37,311 nt of DNA, from the NCBI GenBank assembly GCA_937127285.1, contig CAKZLV010000214.1:1-37311 (forward strand). Direction: 5' to 3'. This DNA comes from an uncultured Bacteroidota bacterium (GTDB lineage: Bacteria; Bacteroidota; Rhodothermia; Rhodothermales; Salinibacteraceae). Made by a program: the position numbers and the translations under genes. Within the stretch, counting starts at the first letter, position 1, and each line of letters begins with the position of its first letter. The notes beneath the pieces were generated by a model. It was given only the letters and a program-made list of their open reading frames with translations, was not told the DNA's origin and did not search any database. Below are positions 1 to 8,918 of the stretch, in pieces.

Positions 1-696
1 GCACCCCTTCAAGCCGCCCTCCGCGAGGAATCCGATGCCGGGGATCGGGACGGCGACCGGGAGGTCGGGTCCCAAGAGGTAGGGCCCCAAGAGGTAAGGC
101 CCCGAGAGGCGGGGGCCTCGGTGGCAGACAACGGCGAGGCGTCGGCCGGCGGGGGAGCGACCGATGCGAGGCTCGAAGCGTTCCTCGACACGCTTCGCCT
201 GCACGTCCGCTACCGCGGCAACGAGCAGCGGGTCTTCTTGAACGAAGCGGACGTCAGTGCTCGCATTCGGGAACCGGAGGTGGGAGCCATGGCGAGCCGC
301 GTCTCCGAACGTCCCGCCGTCCGGCAGAAGCTCGTCGAGGCGCAGCGAGCCATCGGCCGGCAGCACGAGGAAGACAAGGGCGGGGTGGTGCTGGACGGAC
401 GGGACACCGGTACGGTCGTCTTCCCGGAGGCGGAGGTGAAGATTTACATGGACGCCGATCTGGACGAGCGGGCGCGGCGCCGCCGCGAGGAATACCGGCG
501 TCAGGGGGAGGCGATCTCGCTGGAGGCGGTCCGCCAGGAAATCCGGCGCCGCGACCGGCAGGACCGAGAGCGCGACCTGGCCCCGCTGCGCCGTGCCGAC
601 GACGCAATTCTTCTGGACACGACGGACCGAACGGTCGAAGAACAGGTGGACTTTGTTGTCGGCCGCGTGAAAGAACAGAAAACGCAGGGAACGTAG
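1..696 (+). CDS. cmk: Cytidylate kinase, 3' part (5' end outside window)
   Basis: Phosphorylates CMP and dCMP with ATP in pyrimidine nucleotide synthesis. The frame is open from base 1 to the TAG at 694-696, and the N-terminal P-loop of the family is missing, so the gene starts before the window. A GTG at 121 is only an internal codon. The visible part matches the C-terminal two thirds of CMP kinases: a FLNEADVSARIR segment, the DGRDTGTVVFP motif, and the RRDRQDRERDLAPL segment that resembles the lid and substrate-binding region. Odd feature: bases 1-165 encode a low-complexity acidic stretch carrying a 15-base tandem repeat, where other CMP kinases have a short linker. It lies upstream of rpsA, a common cmk-rpsA neighbourhood in bacteria. 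Confidence 0.93.
   Translation, partial: APLQAALREESDAGDRDGDREVGSQEVGPQEVRPREAGASVADNGEASAGGGATDARLEAFLDTLRLHVRYRGNEQRVFLNEADVSARIREPEVGAMASRVSERPAVRQKLVEAQRAIGRQHEEDKGGVVLDGRDTGTVVFPEAEVKIYMDADLDERARRRREEYRRQGEAISLEAVRQEIRRRDRQDRERDLAPLRRADDAILLDTTDRTVEEQVDFVVGRVKEQKTQGT
71..115 (+). repeat. 15-base tandem repeat, three copies, inside cmk
   Basis: Three in-frame units at 71-85, 86-100 and 101-115. The first two differ at one base (CCCAAGAGGTARGGC); the third is degenerate. They encode a Pro-Gln-Glu-Val-Gly type repeat in the acidic insert of cytidylate kinase, so the insert can change length without frameshift. Confidence 0.85.
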
Positions 697-960
697 CCTG
701 CCCGGCTCTATACAACACTTTTCCGAATCGAAGGCTCCAAAGAGGCGTTTCCAACGTCACTCCCTGGCGAGGGTCTTCCCGGTGCGAACCGCGACGCAGC
801 TCTGCGCACGAGCTGGGTTGCATTGTGTTCGCGCCGCGACGTACACACCACCGACTTTCATCACCCGTCCGTGCTTCGCGCGTCAGGGCCGAGCACGTAC
901 AAATGCACACAAGTCGCAGGGTACTCTGCTCCCGTGCGAGTGGACGATCCCTCTACCTAT

Positions 961-3591
961 ATGGCAGAAAACCAAGAAAAAGTCGCATCAACCGAAGAAC
1001 CAGCGGCCCCGCCGGAAGAAGACGCCCCGGCGGCCGCCGAGGCCGCGGAGGCCCCCGCCGGCGACGTCGCCGACGAAGTGGCGGCAGACGACACAGCCGC
1101 GGACGAACCGGCGGTGGACGCCCCCGACGCCGACGCGGAATCGCCTGCTGACGCTCCCGACGCCGCCCCCGACGACGGGGACGACGCTCCGGAAGGCGGT
1201 GACGGCGCCGTTACCGAGCAGCCGGTCGACGAGCCGGCTCCCGAATTCGTGAGCCGGATTCTGGAAGAAGCCGTCGAACAGGCTTCGAAGGACGTCGCCA
1301 TCCCGACCGGAGACGAGACGGAGGTCGATGTCACGGATTTCGACGAACCCGACCGAACCGTCACCCCGGACGAGCTGGAGCGAACGGAGGAGTCGCAGGG
1401 CTTTACCGGCGAGACGTACGGCCGAACTGTTTCCCTCGACGACCTGGAGGCTGAAGAACAGCAACGCCAGGAAGACCCGGTTTACGACCAGTTCCGTCAA
1501 CTCGTCGATCAAACCTCGATCGACGTTCGAGAAGAGGACATCGTTCAGGGCCGCGTCCTGAAAGTGACCGATGACGATGTCGTCATCGACATCGGCTACA
1601 AGAGTGACGGGATTGTCGACCGGGACGAGTTCGGAGACGACATCCAGCCCGGGGACACCGTTGAGGTCTACCTTGAACGAAAGGAAGACCGCGACGGACA
1701 GCTTGTCCTCTCGAAGGAGGAGGCGGAAAGCGTTCGCCGCTGGCAGCGGATCGAGGAGATCTACGAGAACGAAGAGGTCATCGAAGGAACGATTATCCGC
1801 CGAATCAAGGGCGGTATGATCGTCGAGCTCTTCGATGGTCTGGAAGCCTTCCTTCCCGGATCGCAGATCGACGCCCGTCCGGTGCGCGACTTCGACGCGT
1901 ACCTGGAGAAGCGGATGGAGTTCAAGATTGTCAAGCTCAATCCGTCGAACGACAACATCGTCGTTTCGCACCGCGAGCTCATCGAGGAGGAACTCGAGGA
2001 GCAGCGCCAGGAGATACTGGAGCAGCTCGAGGTGGGCCAGGTGCTGAAGGGCACCGTGAAGAACATCGTCGACTTCGGTGTCTTCATCGACCTCGGCGGC
2101 GTCGACGGACTTCTCCACATCACCGACCTGTCCTGGGGCCGCGTCTCGCACCCGAGCGAGATTGTGGACCTCGACCAGGAACTCGAGGTCGTGGTTCTCG
2201 ACTACGAAGAAGAGCGGCAGCGAATTTCGCTGGGCCTGAAGCAGCTCAAGCCGCACCCGTGGGACAACATCGGTGAGAAGTACGACGAGGGCGAAGTGGT
2301 CGAGGGCAAGGTGGTCTCGATCACCAACTACGGAGCCTTCGTCGAACTGGAGAAAGGCATTGAAGGGCTCGTCCACATCAGTGAGATGTCGTGGACGCGT
2401 CACATCAAGCACCCGAGCCAGATGGTGTCGCTCGGCCAGCTCGTCGACGTGAAAATCCTCAATATCGACGAGGAAGAGAAGAAGATCTCCCTCGGGATGA
2501 AGCAGCTCGAGCCCGACCCGTGGGAGGGCATCAGCGACCGGTATCCGGCCGGAACGGTTCTTACCGGTACGGTGCGCAACATCACCAACTTCGGCGTCTT
2601 CGTCGAGATCGAGCCGGGCATCGACGGCCTGGTGCACATCTCGGACCTGTCGTGGACGAAGAAGGTCCGCCACCCGGGCGACATGATCGACAAGGGGCAG
2701 GACCTCGACGTCGTCATCCTCAACATCGACGAGGAGCGCCGTCGGATTTCGCTGGGCCACAAGCAGGTCAAGACGAACCCCTGGGATCAGTTTGCCGACG
2801 CCTACAGTGAAGGCAGCGACACCGAGGGCGAAGTGGTTCGCGTTGAGGACAAAGGTCTCGTCGTGGAGCTTCCGCTCGACGTGGAGGCGTTTGTACCGGG
2901 CAGCGAGCTCAAGAACGGCCCCCGCAACTTCCAGGATCACTATGCCGAAGGCGACGAGCTGGAACTGCGCGTGATTCGGTTCGACAAGGGGCGCAAGGAC
3001 ATCGTCCTGAGCGAAACGGCCAAGGAGCGCGACAAGAAGCACGAAGAACGCCAGAAGGAGCGCCGCGAGAAAGAGCGCAAGCGCCGCGAGCAGCAGGAGT
3101 CGGTGCGCGACTACCAGGACCAGCAGGAGCAGGAGGACGACTCCACGAGTGGCCCGACCACTCTGGGCGAGCTCTCCGGTCTTGCGGACCTGAAGGCCGA
3201 GATGCAGGAGGCCGAGCGCCGCGAGGCTCAGGCAGAGCCCGAGCCCGCAGACACGCCCGTCGAGGAACCCGCCGACGAGGCGGAGGACGCGGACGCCCCG
3301 GCCGCTGCAGAAGGCGACGCGGACAACGATGCCGTCGCGGAGACGGATGCCGACGACGACGCGACGGAGAGCGAGGAACCCGCCGCCTCGGACGAGGCCG
3401 ATGGGTTTCCGGAGAACTTCCCGCGTGCCTCGCGTCTTCAGAACGCAGGGGTGACGTCGCTGGCGGAACTTCGCGAGGTCGACGACCTGGAAGCCATCGA
3501 AGGCATTGGGCCGTCGTACGCAGAAGACATCCGGAGCGCACTGGAAGAGTACGATGAAACCGGTGCGGTGACGGCGACGGACGAGGAGTAG
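961..3591 (+). CDS. rpsA: 30S ribosomal protein S1, extended at both ends
   Basis: Binds mRNA on the small ribosomal subunit. I chose the ATG at 961 (MAENQEKV); a GTG at 823 in the same frame is much less likely. The 876-residue protein has six S1 (OB-fold) repeats at about 189-255, 268-334, 358-430, 443-515, 528-600 and 618-687. Repeats 3-5 are the most canonical (GVFIDLGGVDGLLHITDLSW). Added to these are an acidic, Ala/Asp-rich N-terminal extension of about 185 residues, a charged coiled-coil-like and acidic segment at about 690-815, and a C-terminal helix-hairpin-helix-like domain (IEGIGPSYAEDI). The family usually has about 550-600 residues, so this one is unusually long. No Shine-Dalgarno sequence is visible. 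The 264-base spacer after cmk shows no gene. A terminator follows. Confidence 0.95.
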   Translation: MAENQEKVASTEEPAAPPEEDAPAAAEAAEAPAGDVADEVAADDTAADEPAVDAPDADAESPADAPDAAPDDGDDAPEGGDGAVTEQPVDEPAPEFVSRILEEAVEQASKDVAIPTGDETEVDVTDFDEPDRTVTPDELERTEESQGFTGETYGRTVSLDDLEAEEQQRQEDPVYDQFRQLVDQTSIDVREEDIVQGRVLKVTDDDVVIDIGYKSDGIVDRDEFGDDIQPGDTVEVYLERKEDRDGQLVLSKEEAESVRRWQRIEEIYENEEVIEGTIIRRIKGGMIVELFDGLEAFLPGSQIDARPVRDFDAYLEKRMEFKIVKLNPSNDNIVVSHRELIEEELEEQRQEILEQLEVGQVLKGTVKNIVDFGVFIDLGGVDGLLHITDLSWGRVSHPSEIVDLDQELEVVVLDYEEERQRISLGLKQLKPHPWDNIGEKYDEGEVVEGKVVSITNYGAFVELEKGIEGLVHISEMSWTRHIKHPSQMVSLGQLVDVKILNIDEEEKKISLGMKQLEPDPWEGISDRYPAGTVLTGTVRNITNFGVFVEIEPGIDGLVHISDLSWTKKVRHPGDMIDKGQDLDVVILNIDEERRRISLGHKQVKTNPWDQFADAYSEGSDTEGEVVRVEDKGLVVELPLDVEAFVPGSELKNGPRNFQDHYAEGDELELRVIRFDKGRKDIVLSETAKERDKKHEERQKERREKERKRREQQESVRDYQDQQEQEDDSTSGPTTLGELSGLADLKAEMQEAERREAQAEPEPADTPVEEPADEAEDADAPAAAEGDADNDAVAETDADDDATESEEPAASDEADGFPENFPRASRLQNAGVTSLAELREVDDLEAIEGIGPSYAEDIRSALEEYDETGAVTATDEE

Positions 3592-3670
3592 GGGCAGGTT
3601 GCTCTGGACAGGTTGCCCCAGATACGTTCCAGAAGAACGAACCGGCCCGTTGAGCCGGAATCTGTCCCGA

Positions 3671-3706
3671 ACGGGGCGGTGGTCGTAGCGGCCGCCGCCC
3701 CGTTTT
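3671..3706 (+). terminator. Rho-independent terminator after rpsA
   Basis: The arms ACGGGGCGG (3671-3679) and CCGCCCCGT (3695-3703) are perfect complements and are followed by a short T run. It lies 80 bases after the rpsA stop. Confidence 0.85.
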
Positions 3707-3821
3707 GCTATGGGGGCTCTCCGGTCCAGCCGGGAGAGGACGACGCTTCGCAATCTCGTAGCGGTGTGGGCTGTACCGGCCGCTCCAAGCCTGCCGGAAG
3801 AGTTCCTTGCATACCCACCTT

Positions 3822-3837
3822 AATGCCGTTATTGCAA
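3822..3837 (+). promoter_or_regulatory. Recurring AT-rich motif, copy A
   Basis: AATGCCGTTATTGCAA. The same 16 bases with one change occur at 8495-8510, and a shorter form occurs on the minus strand at the pepP start (34429-34443). It stands out in GC-rich DNA. Whether it is a promoter element, a regulator site or another signal cannot be decided from one window. Confidence 0.4.
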
Positions 3838-4245
3838 ACTCAAAAACGTTTGGCAAAAGCCGTCACAACCACACCTCTATTTCACACTGGCAATTGCTTG
3901 GGTTCGCACCGAACGATTCGGCCTAGCCTGGACGATCTGCCACCCGCTGCGCGCAGTGGAGGAACTCTGGAACGACACAGGATGATCGTCATGGCGACGT
4001 CGCGGTGCTCACCCCTCCAATCGATACCCCGTGCCGTCTCATGAAAAAGAAGACGCCCCTACGAAAAGAAGACGCTTCTTCCGGAAGGGCTGCAGCGGGG
4101 CGGTCTGGTGCACATGGATCGTCTCTCTGAGAGATGGCGGACGCTGCGACGGAGGCTCCGGACGCGCCCCCCGGCAAGATGACACCCCGACCGTGACGGC
4201 CATCGAGACGACTTCCTGCAGGTTCTATAAAGACTTGAGAATATT

Positions 4246-4259
4246 AGTTATCAATAACT
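4246..4259. repeat. Short inverted repeat in intergenic DNA
   Basis: AGTTAT at 4246-4251 and ATAACT at 4254-4259 form a perfect 6-base inverted repeat with a 2-base centre. It lies about 100 bases past the end of the minus-strand rraA-like gene. It could be a protein binding site; with no T run and a tiny loop it is a poor terminator. Confidence 0.4.
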
Positions 4260-4357
4260 GACAGGTAGAGAAAAACAGAATCAAGGGACAGGTGGAGAGA
4301 GACCGGCCTGCCCGGTACGGCCCCAGTCATGGCCCCCGCCGCCGGCCGTGTCCGGTC

Positions 4358-4858
4358 CTACGAGACCTGCAGGGCGTGATCGGCGACGAGAATGCCGTCC
4401 TCGTCCGCGTACAGAACGTGGCCGGGCTCGATGAGGCAGCCTCCAACCGTGACGGGCACGTTCTTCGCCCCGACGCCGTTCTTGCGGCTTTTCCGCGGCG
4501 AAGTGCCGACGGCCAGTATGCCGACCGGCAGGCTTTGCACTTCGACGGAATCGCGGATGCACGCATTCAAAACCACCCCGCTCCAGCCGTGATCGATCGC
4601 TCGCTGCGCCATCCGGTCTCCCAGGAGCGCGCACCAGGTGGATGCTCCCCCGTCGACGACCAGAACACGACCGTTTCCGTCGGTCCCCAGCATCTCGCGC
4701 ATGAGGACGTTGTCTTCATGCACGTGGACCGTGGCGACTTCTCCGCTGAATCGTTTCGTCCCGCCGTAGTGTATCAGTCCGGCATCGAGGACCTGTACAT
4801 CGGACGGGTGGGCGTCGTACAGGTCGGCCGTTGCGGGAGAGGAGGGAGAGGTGGACAT
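4358..4858 (-). CDS. rraA: RraA-family protein (RNase E regulator / HMG aldolase-like)
   Basis: 166 residues, the usual length for the RraA family. Seen: a YGGTKRFSGEVATV segment, VLVVDGGASTWCALLGD, the CIRDS segment whose Arg-Asp pair is the family signature, and a C-terminal HVLYADEDGILV. RraA proteins inhibit RNase E in E. coli, while relatives act as metal-dependent 4-hydroxy-4-methyl-2-oxoglutarate/oxaloacetate aldolases. Sequence alone does not separate the two. Start ATG at 4858. It lies 195 bases after purC on the same strand, so co-transcription is possible but unproven. Confidence 0.85.
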   Translation of the reverse strand: MSTSPSSPATADLYDAHPSDVQVLDAGLIHYGGTKRFSGEVATVHVHEDNVLMREMLGTDGNGRVLVVDGGASTWCALLGDRMAQRAIDHGWSGVVLNACIRDSVEVQSLPVGILAVGTSPRKSRKNGVGAKNVPVTVGGCLIEPGHVLYADEDGILVADHALQVS

Positions 4859-5053
4859 GGCTGAGAACGGAGCGTTCTGAGGAAAGAAGGGAGGAGAGGA
4901 GAAGGAGGGGACTCGCTGTTTCTGCCGGCTCGATGGGGCGCTTCGGTTCGCAGCGTTCGTTGGCCCGGCTCTGTGATGGTCCGGTTGGATCGGCCGTGCC
5001 GGAGAGCCGTCGGAGCCGGCAATGGACGCCCGCCCCGTGCCGGCCGGTGTCGC

Positions 5054-6016
5054 TCACGCGACCGTGCCGGCGAGGGCTTTTCGGATGCGGGCTTCCGGGT
5101 CGGGGTGGAGATCCGGTTCAAAGGAGGTACCGGTCACCGTCTCGAAGAGCTCGATGTATCGTTCGGCGACGGTGATGCGAACGTCATCCGGCAGGTCGGG
5201 GAGCGTCTCGCCCTCCCGACCCTGAAACCCGTGATCCATCAGCCACTCGCGGACAAACTCCTTCGAGAGCTGCTCCTGCGGCGCACCGGCACGGAGCCGC
5301 TTTTCGTACCCGTCCTGGTAGTAGTAGCGGGATGAGTCCGGGGTGTGCACCTCGTCGATCAAGACCAGGGTTCCGTCGTCGCGTCGGCCGAATTCGTACT
5401 TCGTGTCGACGAGAATCAAGCCGTTCGTGCGGGCGAGTTCGCTTCCGCGCTTGAAGAGCTCCAGGGCCGCGGCCGCGAGGGCGTCGAACGTGTCGGCTGC
5501 GATCAAGCCGCGATCAATCGCCTCCTGACGGGAGAGATCCTCGTCGTGTCCTTCTTCCGCCTTGGTCGCGGGCGTTACGATGGGCTCCGGAAGCTCCTCG
5601 CCCTGCCGCAGTCCGTCAGGCAGACGGTGGCCGCAGAGGGTTCGCTCACCGCGGTCGTACACGCGCCAGGCGTGCCCTTCCAGATAGCCGCGAACGACGA
5701 ACTCAATCGGAACCGGCTCGCACGCCGTAGCCACGGTCACGTTCGGATCGGGTACGGTGCGGACGTGGTTGGGGATGATGTCGCTCGTGGCGTCGAAGAA
5801 AAACGCCGCCGTTTGATTCAAAATCTGCCCCTTAAACGGAATCGTCTGCCGCAAGACGTGATCAAACGCCGAGATTCGGTCGGTCGTTACCAGGATCAGC
5901 CGGTCGTCGTCGCGGTACGTATCCCGCACTTTTCCCTGGTAGCGGTCCCCGAAGCCCGGAAACGTCGTCGTTTCGATCGTCCGATCAAGCTGCTCCCGAA
6001 TGAGGCTGCGGTCCAT
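5054..6016 (-). CDS. purC: Phosphoribosylaminoimidazole-succinocarboxamide synthase
   Basis: SAICAR synthetase of purine synthesis: joins CAIR and aspartate using ATP. The 320 residues match the longer, yeast-type form of the enzyme. Visible are the GKVRDTYRDDDRLILVTTDR nucleotide-binding hairpin, ISAFDHVL, the VRGYLEGHAWRVY region, the ILVDTKYEFG metal/substrate segment and IDEVHTPDSSRYY near the C terminus. Start ATG at 6016 gives a standard N terminus (MDRSLIREQL). The gene follows a LacI-type regulator by 194 bases on the same strand. Confidence 0.96.
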   Translation of the reverse strand: MDRSLIREQLDRTIETTTFPGFGDRYQGKVRDTYRDDDRLILVTTDRISAFDHVLRQTIPFKGQILNQTAAFFFDATSDIIPNHVRTVPDPNVTVATACEPVPIEFVVRGYLEGHAWRVYDRGERTLCGHRLPDGLRQGEELPEPIVTPATKAEEGHDEDLSRQEAIDRGLIAADTFDALAAAALELFKRGSELARTNGLILVDTKYEFGRRDDGTLVLIDEVHTPDSSRYYYQDGYEKRLRAGAPQEQLSKEFVREWLMDHGFQGREGETLPDLPDDVRITVAERYIELFETVTGTSFEPDLHPDPEARIRKALAGTVA

Positions 6017-6210
6017 GAGGAAGAAACGGTCCGTCTGAGAAAATACGTGCGCCCAACATGCGTTCTGCTGCGCTTAAGGTCAAGTGCGTCTCGGCCGCCC
6101 GCGGACGAGGGACGTAGATTCAAACGCCTCTCACGTCGGGTACCTCTCATGCCGGCGGAGGTCCAATCTCCTCGCCGTCACCGCAGGGGGGGCCGCCGAG
6201 AGGGAGGGCA

Positions 6211-7245
6211 TTAGCGGGGCTGGCTGGACTTACGGGCTTTCAGCTCGGGCCGAACGACGCGCTGTACGGGCTCGTCGCTGGCGGCCGTCCCTTGCAGGCG
6301 ATCGAGCAGTACGGCCGTGGCGTCCTCTCCCACGTCGTGCATGTTCTGGGCGACGCTGGAAAGACCGATGAACCGGCTCACTTTGATGTCGTCGTATCCG
6401 ACCAGGGAAAAGTCGTCGGGAACGTCCTTCCCGGCCTCGCGGATGGCCTGCCAGGCACCGATTGCCTGGACGTCGCTCGATGCAAACACCGCCGACACGC
6501 CCTCGGTGCGTTGAAGAAGCGCCTGCATCGCCTCGTATCCGGCTTCCTCACTGAAGCCGTCGTGTTTTTTGGTTTTGCCGTAGGCAATCAGGTCCTTCTC
6601 GAAGGGGCGACCGGCTTCCTCGAGGGCTTCTTTGTAGCCGAGGATCCGGGCGTTGCGGAGCCGGTTCTTATGCGGGGTGGTGATGACCCCGATGCGTTCG
6701 TGGCCCTGCTCCAGAAGATGCTCCGTCGCCAGCCGGGCGCCGGCTTTTTCTTCCCAGTAGAACGAGTCCATCTCATCCCACTGCGCACCGATCAGCACGA
6801 TGGGCGCGCCCAGGGTTTTCAGCTCCTGGCCGATCTCTTCGTCGATTGGCAATCCGGCGAGGAGCAACCCGTCCATCGCGCCCCGTGCCAGAAAGTTGTG
6901 GAGGGTCGCCTTCGGGGCCTCCCAGTCCAGGTCGCACAAGAGAAGGTCTACCTCGGCATCATCGAGGCAACTGCGAACCCCTTTCAGCAGCTCGTTGTGA
7001 AAGGGGGTGGTAAAGGTAGGAACCGCCACGGCAATCGTCGGCGTCGACCGCTGGGCCAGGTTCTTGGCGGTCCGGTTCGGGCGAAACTTGAGCTCACGGA
7101 TGGCCTCCAGCACCGTGTCGCGCGTCGCGTCGGAAACGTCGCGCGAGTTATTCAGCACCCGGGACACGGTGGAGATGGCGACGCCGGCCTCTTCGGCCAC
7201 GTCGTAGATGGTTGTTTTGGACTGGTCCGAATTCTCTTGTGCCAT
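6211..7245 (-). CDS. LacI-family transcriptional regulator
   Basis: 344 residues. The N-terminal helix-turn-helix with hinge is canonical: TTIYDVAEEAGVAISTVSRV, then a DATRDTVLEAI helix and FRPNRTAKNL. It is followed by a periplasmic-binding-protein-like effector domain (IAVAVPTFTTPFHNELLKG to the C terminus). Such proteins bind sugars or nucleobases and control nearby or distant operons. The effector cannot be predicted here. I chose ATG 7245 (MAQENSDQ) over the GTG at 7272. It lies 80 bases after the ThiD-like gene and upstream of purC, so control of either is possible. I found no convincing palindromic operator. Confidence 0.92.
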   Translation of the reverse strand: MAQENSDQSKTTIYDVAEEAGVAISTVSRVLNNSRDVSDATRDTVLEAIRELKFRPNRTAKNLAQRSTPTIAVAVPTFTTPFHNELLKGVRSCLDDAEVDLLLCDLDWEAPKATLHNFLARGAMDGLLLAGLPIDEEIGQELKTLGAPIVLIGAQWDEMDSFYWEEKAGARLATEHLLEQGHERIGVITTPHKNRLRNARILGYKEALEEAGRPFEKDLIAYGKTKKHDGFSEEAGYEAMQALLQRTEGVSAVFASSDVQAIGAWQAIREAGKDVPDDFSLVGYDDIKVSRFIGLSSVAQNMHDVGEDATAVLLDRLQGTAASDEPVQRVVRPELKARKSSQPR

Positions 7246-7325
7246 AGGGGTCGAGGTCCGCTGAAAGGTCACGGCAGTGGCGGTGAGGGCGACCGTCAGG
7301 TCGGGCGGTGATACGGTTGGGGGCG

Positions 7326-8186
7326 TCAGGGCTGTCCGTTTCCGGACGGCGTGGCCTGACGCTCCTCCTGGAGTGCATCGTAAAAGGTCGAGGTGCGTAC
7401 GGACGGGGCTGCTTCTTGTGCCGCCCGAAGCGCCTCGGTCACAATTCCTTTGGCGGCCTGCAATGCTTCTTCGGGAGGCGTCCCGTCTTGCAGGCGTCGA
7501 AGCAAGGGAAGCAGGAGTCCGCTCGATCGGCCGGTGAGCGCGTCGATGCCGCTGAGAAACGGGGCCTCGAACAGGGCGAAGTCGTCGCCGTCGTAGTAGA
7601 GGTCGACCGAGTAATCCGGGGGAGATGACTCGGTGTCGAAGTGATGGGTGGCAATCTGACCGCAGCGAAGAAGAACGCGACCGGCCCCCTGCTGGGCAAT
7701 CCGCTGAACGGCTACTTGCGCATCGTCGAGGCTTGGAATCTTCATTCCCGCAAGCAGCTCGGCATCGGCCCGGCGGATGGTGACCAAATCGGCCGCATCG
7801 AAGTGATCGACCAGTGCGTCGAGCCCTTGCTGTTCGAGAATGTCTTCGCCGCTGGGCCCGCTCAGCGTGACGTCAAAGACAACCGGTCCCGGCAGTTCCC
7901 GGACGTGCTGAAAGAGAAGGTCGACGGTGGAGGCGGACCCGAGGATCCCGATTTTTACCGCTGTCGGGGACTCCGTTGTGCGGAGATGCTCCAACTGGGC
8001 GGATACCGTGTCGGCCGGGACGTTGAGGACGTCGGTGACGGTTCCGCGCCCGGCGACCACGTGGGAGGTGCACACCGGGAAAGCGGATCCGCCGAGGGCC
8101 TGAGCGGCGAGCAGATCGGCTTTCAGGCCGCGGTTGATCCCGGGATACAACCCGCCGATGACGATCGGAGCGAAGGAAGTAGGCAT
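7326..8186 (-). CDS. Divergent ThiD/PdxK-like ribokinase-fold protein, altered active site
   Basis: 286 residues with the outline of hydroxymethylpyrimidine (phosphate) kinases: N-terminal IGGLYPGINRGLKADLLAAQ (family: glycine-rich segment then ADL), KIGILGSAS, VVFDVTLSGPSGEDIL, and a C-terminal helix region resembling the anion-hole helix. The catalytic GTG(C/D) motif is not intact: the aligned stretch reads ALTGRSSGLLL, with Arg where Cys or Asp is expected. The family assignment is therefore good but kinase activity is doubtful. Start ATG at 8186; an upstream GTG-type extension to 8285 is not supported by homology. The gene is first in a minus-strand run with the LacI regulator. Confidence 0.72.
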   Translation of the reverse strand: MPTSFAPIVIGGLYPGINRGLKADLLAAQALGGSAFPVCTSHVVAGRGTVTDVLNVPADTVSAQLEHLRTTESPTAVKIGILGSASTVDLLFQHVRELPGPVVFDVTLSGPSGEDILEQQGLDALVDHFDAADLVTIRRADAELLAGMKIPSLDDAQVAVQRIAQQGAGRVLLRCGQIATHHFDTESSPPDYSVDLYYDGDDFALFEAPFLSGIDALTGRSSGLLLPLLRRLQDGTPPEEALQAAKGIVTEALRAAQEAAPSVRTSTFYDALQEERQATPSGNGQP

Positions 8187-8918
8187 AAGAGGGAAGGAGC
8201 GAACAGCTGTCGGTAGGAGGAAGGCGATCCCCGATGTCCCGGCCGGGAGAAGGCTCGTCGCTGCAGCTCGTGCGCGTGGTTGCACGGGGGACGCATGGCT
8301 GCATGAAGGCCGGGGGGATACCTATGCGTAGAAGGTCGTACCTCTACAGCCCGAAATCGTTTGCAGGAGAAACGGAGGGGCGGCAGGCATTCACACCGGG
8401 CGGAAGGACACACCGAGCGGAAAGAGAGAGACCGCTGGAGTTGCCTGCGGCCTCGGGGTCTCCGTTTGCGTTTCGCCTCCGACCTGGCTCTCAAAATGCT
8501 GTTATTGCAAGATCACAATTTCAAATTAGAAAGGTTTGCGTCAGGGCGTTCGCTCCTCTCAATCATACGCTACACAGCTCCCGGCAAAGAAGATTGGCAT
8601 CTGCCGGCACGAGACGAGCGGATGATTGTATCAAGCAAGGACGGTATCAAACAAGACGTGGATCGAGCAACCAGCTGTTGCTCGGATCGGTACGAGGATC
8701 TTTGAAGATGCAGACCGTGCCGCCCTTCCTCAACCACCGGTTACGAGATTGGCAATTTGAAGCCGGCCCCCGGGCGGTGCGGACACATCGGACGGTCTTC
8801 CCGTATGTGCTTCGGCAGAAATTGAGCGGTGTCGATCCACCGGCCGCCCTGCTTTCCTGACGACTCCCTGACTCTCTGCGCCGACTCTCTTCTCGCGCTC
8901 TGATCTCTTCGCCCCTCT
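8187..8918. other. Divergent intergenic region, thiD-like / ribA-ribD
   Basis: 732 bases between divergent genes with no convincing open frame. AT-rich islands at about 8490-8560 and 8620-8710 suggest promoters in one or both directions. The first holds copy B of the recurring motif. I looked for an FMN riboswitch before the ribA-ribD fusion and found no RFN-like conserved boxes. Confidence 0.55.
8495..8510 (+). promoter_or_regulatory. Recurring AT-rich motif, copy B
   Basis: AATGCTGTTATTGCAA, one base different from the copy at 3822-3837. It lies about 410 bases before the ribA-ribD start and 310 bases before the divergent ThiD-like gene, at the edge of an AT-rich island. Confidence 0.4.

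Larger units (their letters stand above)
3710..4357. other. Intergenic stretch with no convincing gene
   Basis: About 650 bases between the rpsA terminator and the end of the convergent rraA-like gene. The short open frames here (for example plus 4031-4261 and minus 3989-4177) have no recognisable motif and atypical composition. The stretch holds two AT-richer islands: 3820-3900, which includes the recurring AATGCYGTTATTGCAA motif, and 4225-4260, which includes an inverted repeat. A small RNA or leader could start in the first island, but nothing seen proves it. Confidence 0.5.

Noticed and set aside
988-3753. Long minus-strand open frame (about 920 codons) opposite rpsA
   Set aside because: It is the shadow of a GC-rich acidic gene; the S1 repeats on the plus strand explain it fully.
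4031-4261. 76-codon plus-strand frame in the rpsA-rraA spacer
   Set aside because: No motif, no membrane segment, no ribosome site, and basic composition unlike the acidic proteins around it.
8234-8860. 208-codon plus-strand frame upstream of ribA-ribD
   Set aside because: Basic, low-complexity translation running through AT-rich promoter-like DNA; no family resemblance.
8700-8918. Possible FMN riboswitch before the ribA-ribD fusion
   Set aside because: None of the conserved RFN boxes or the paired-arm order can be found.
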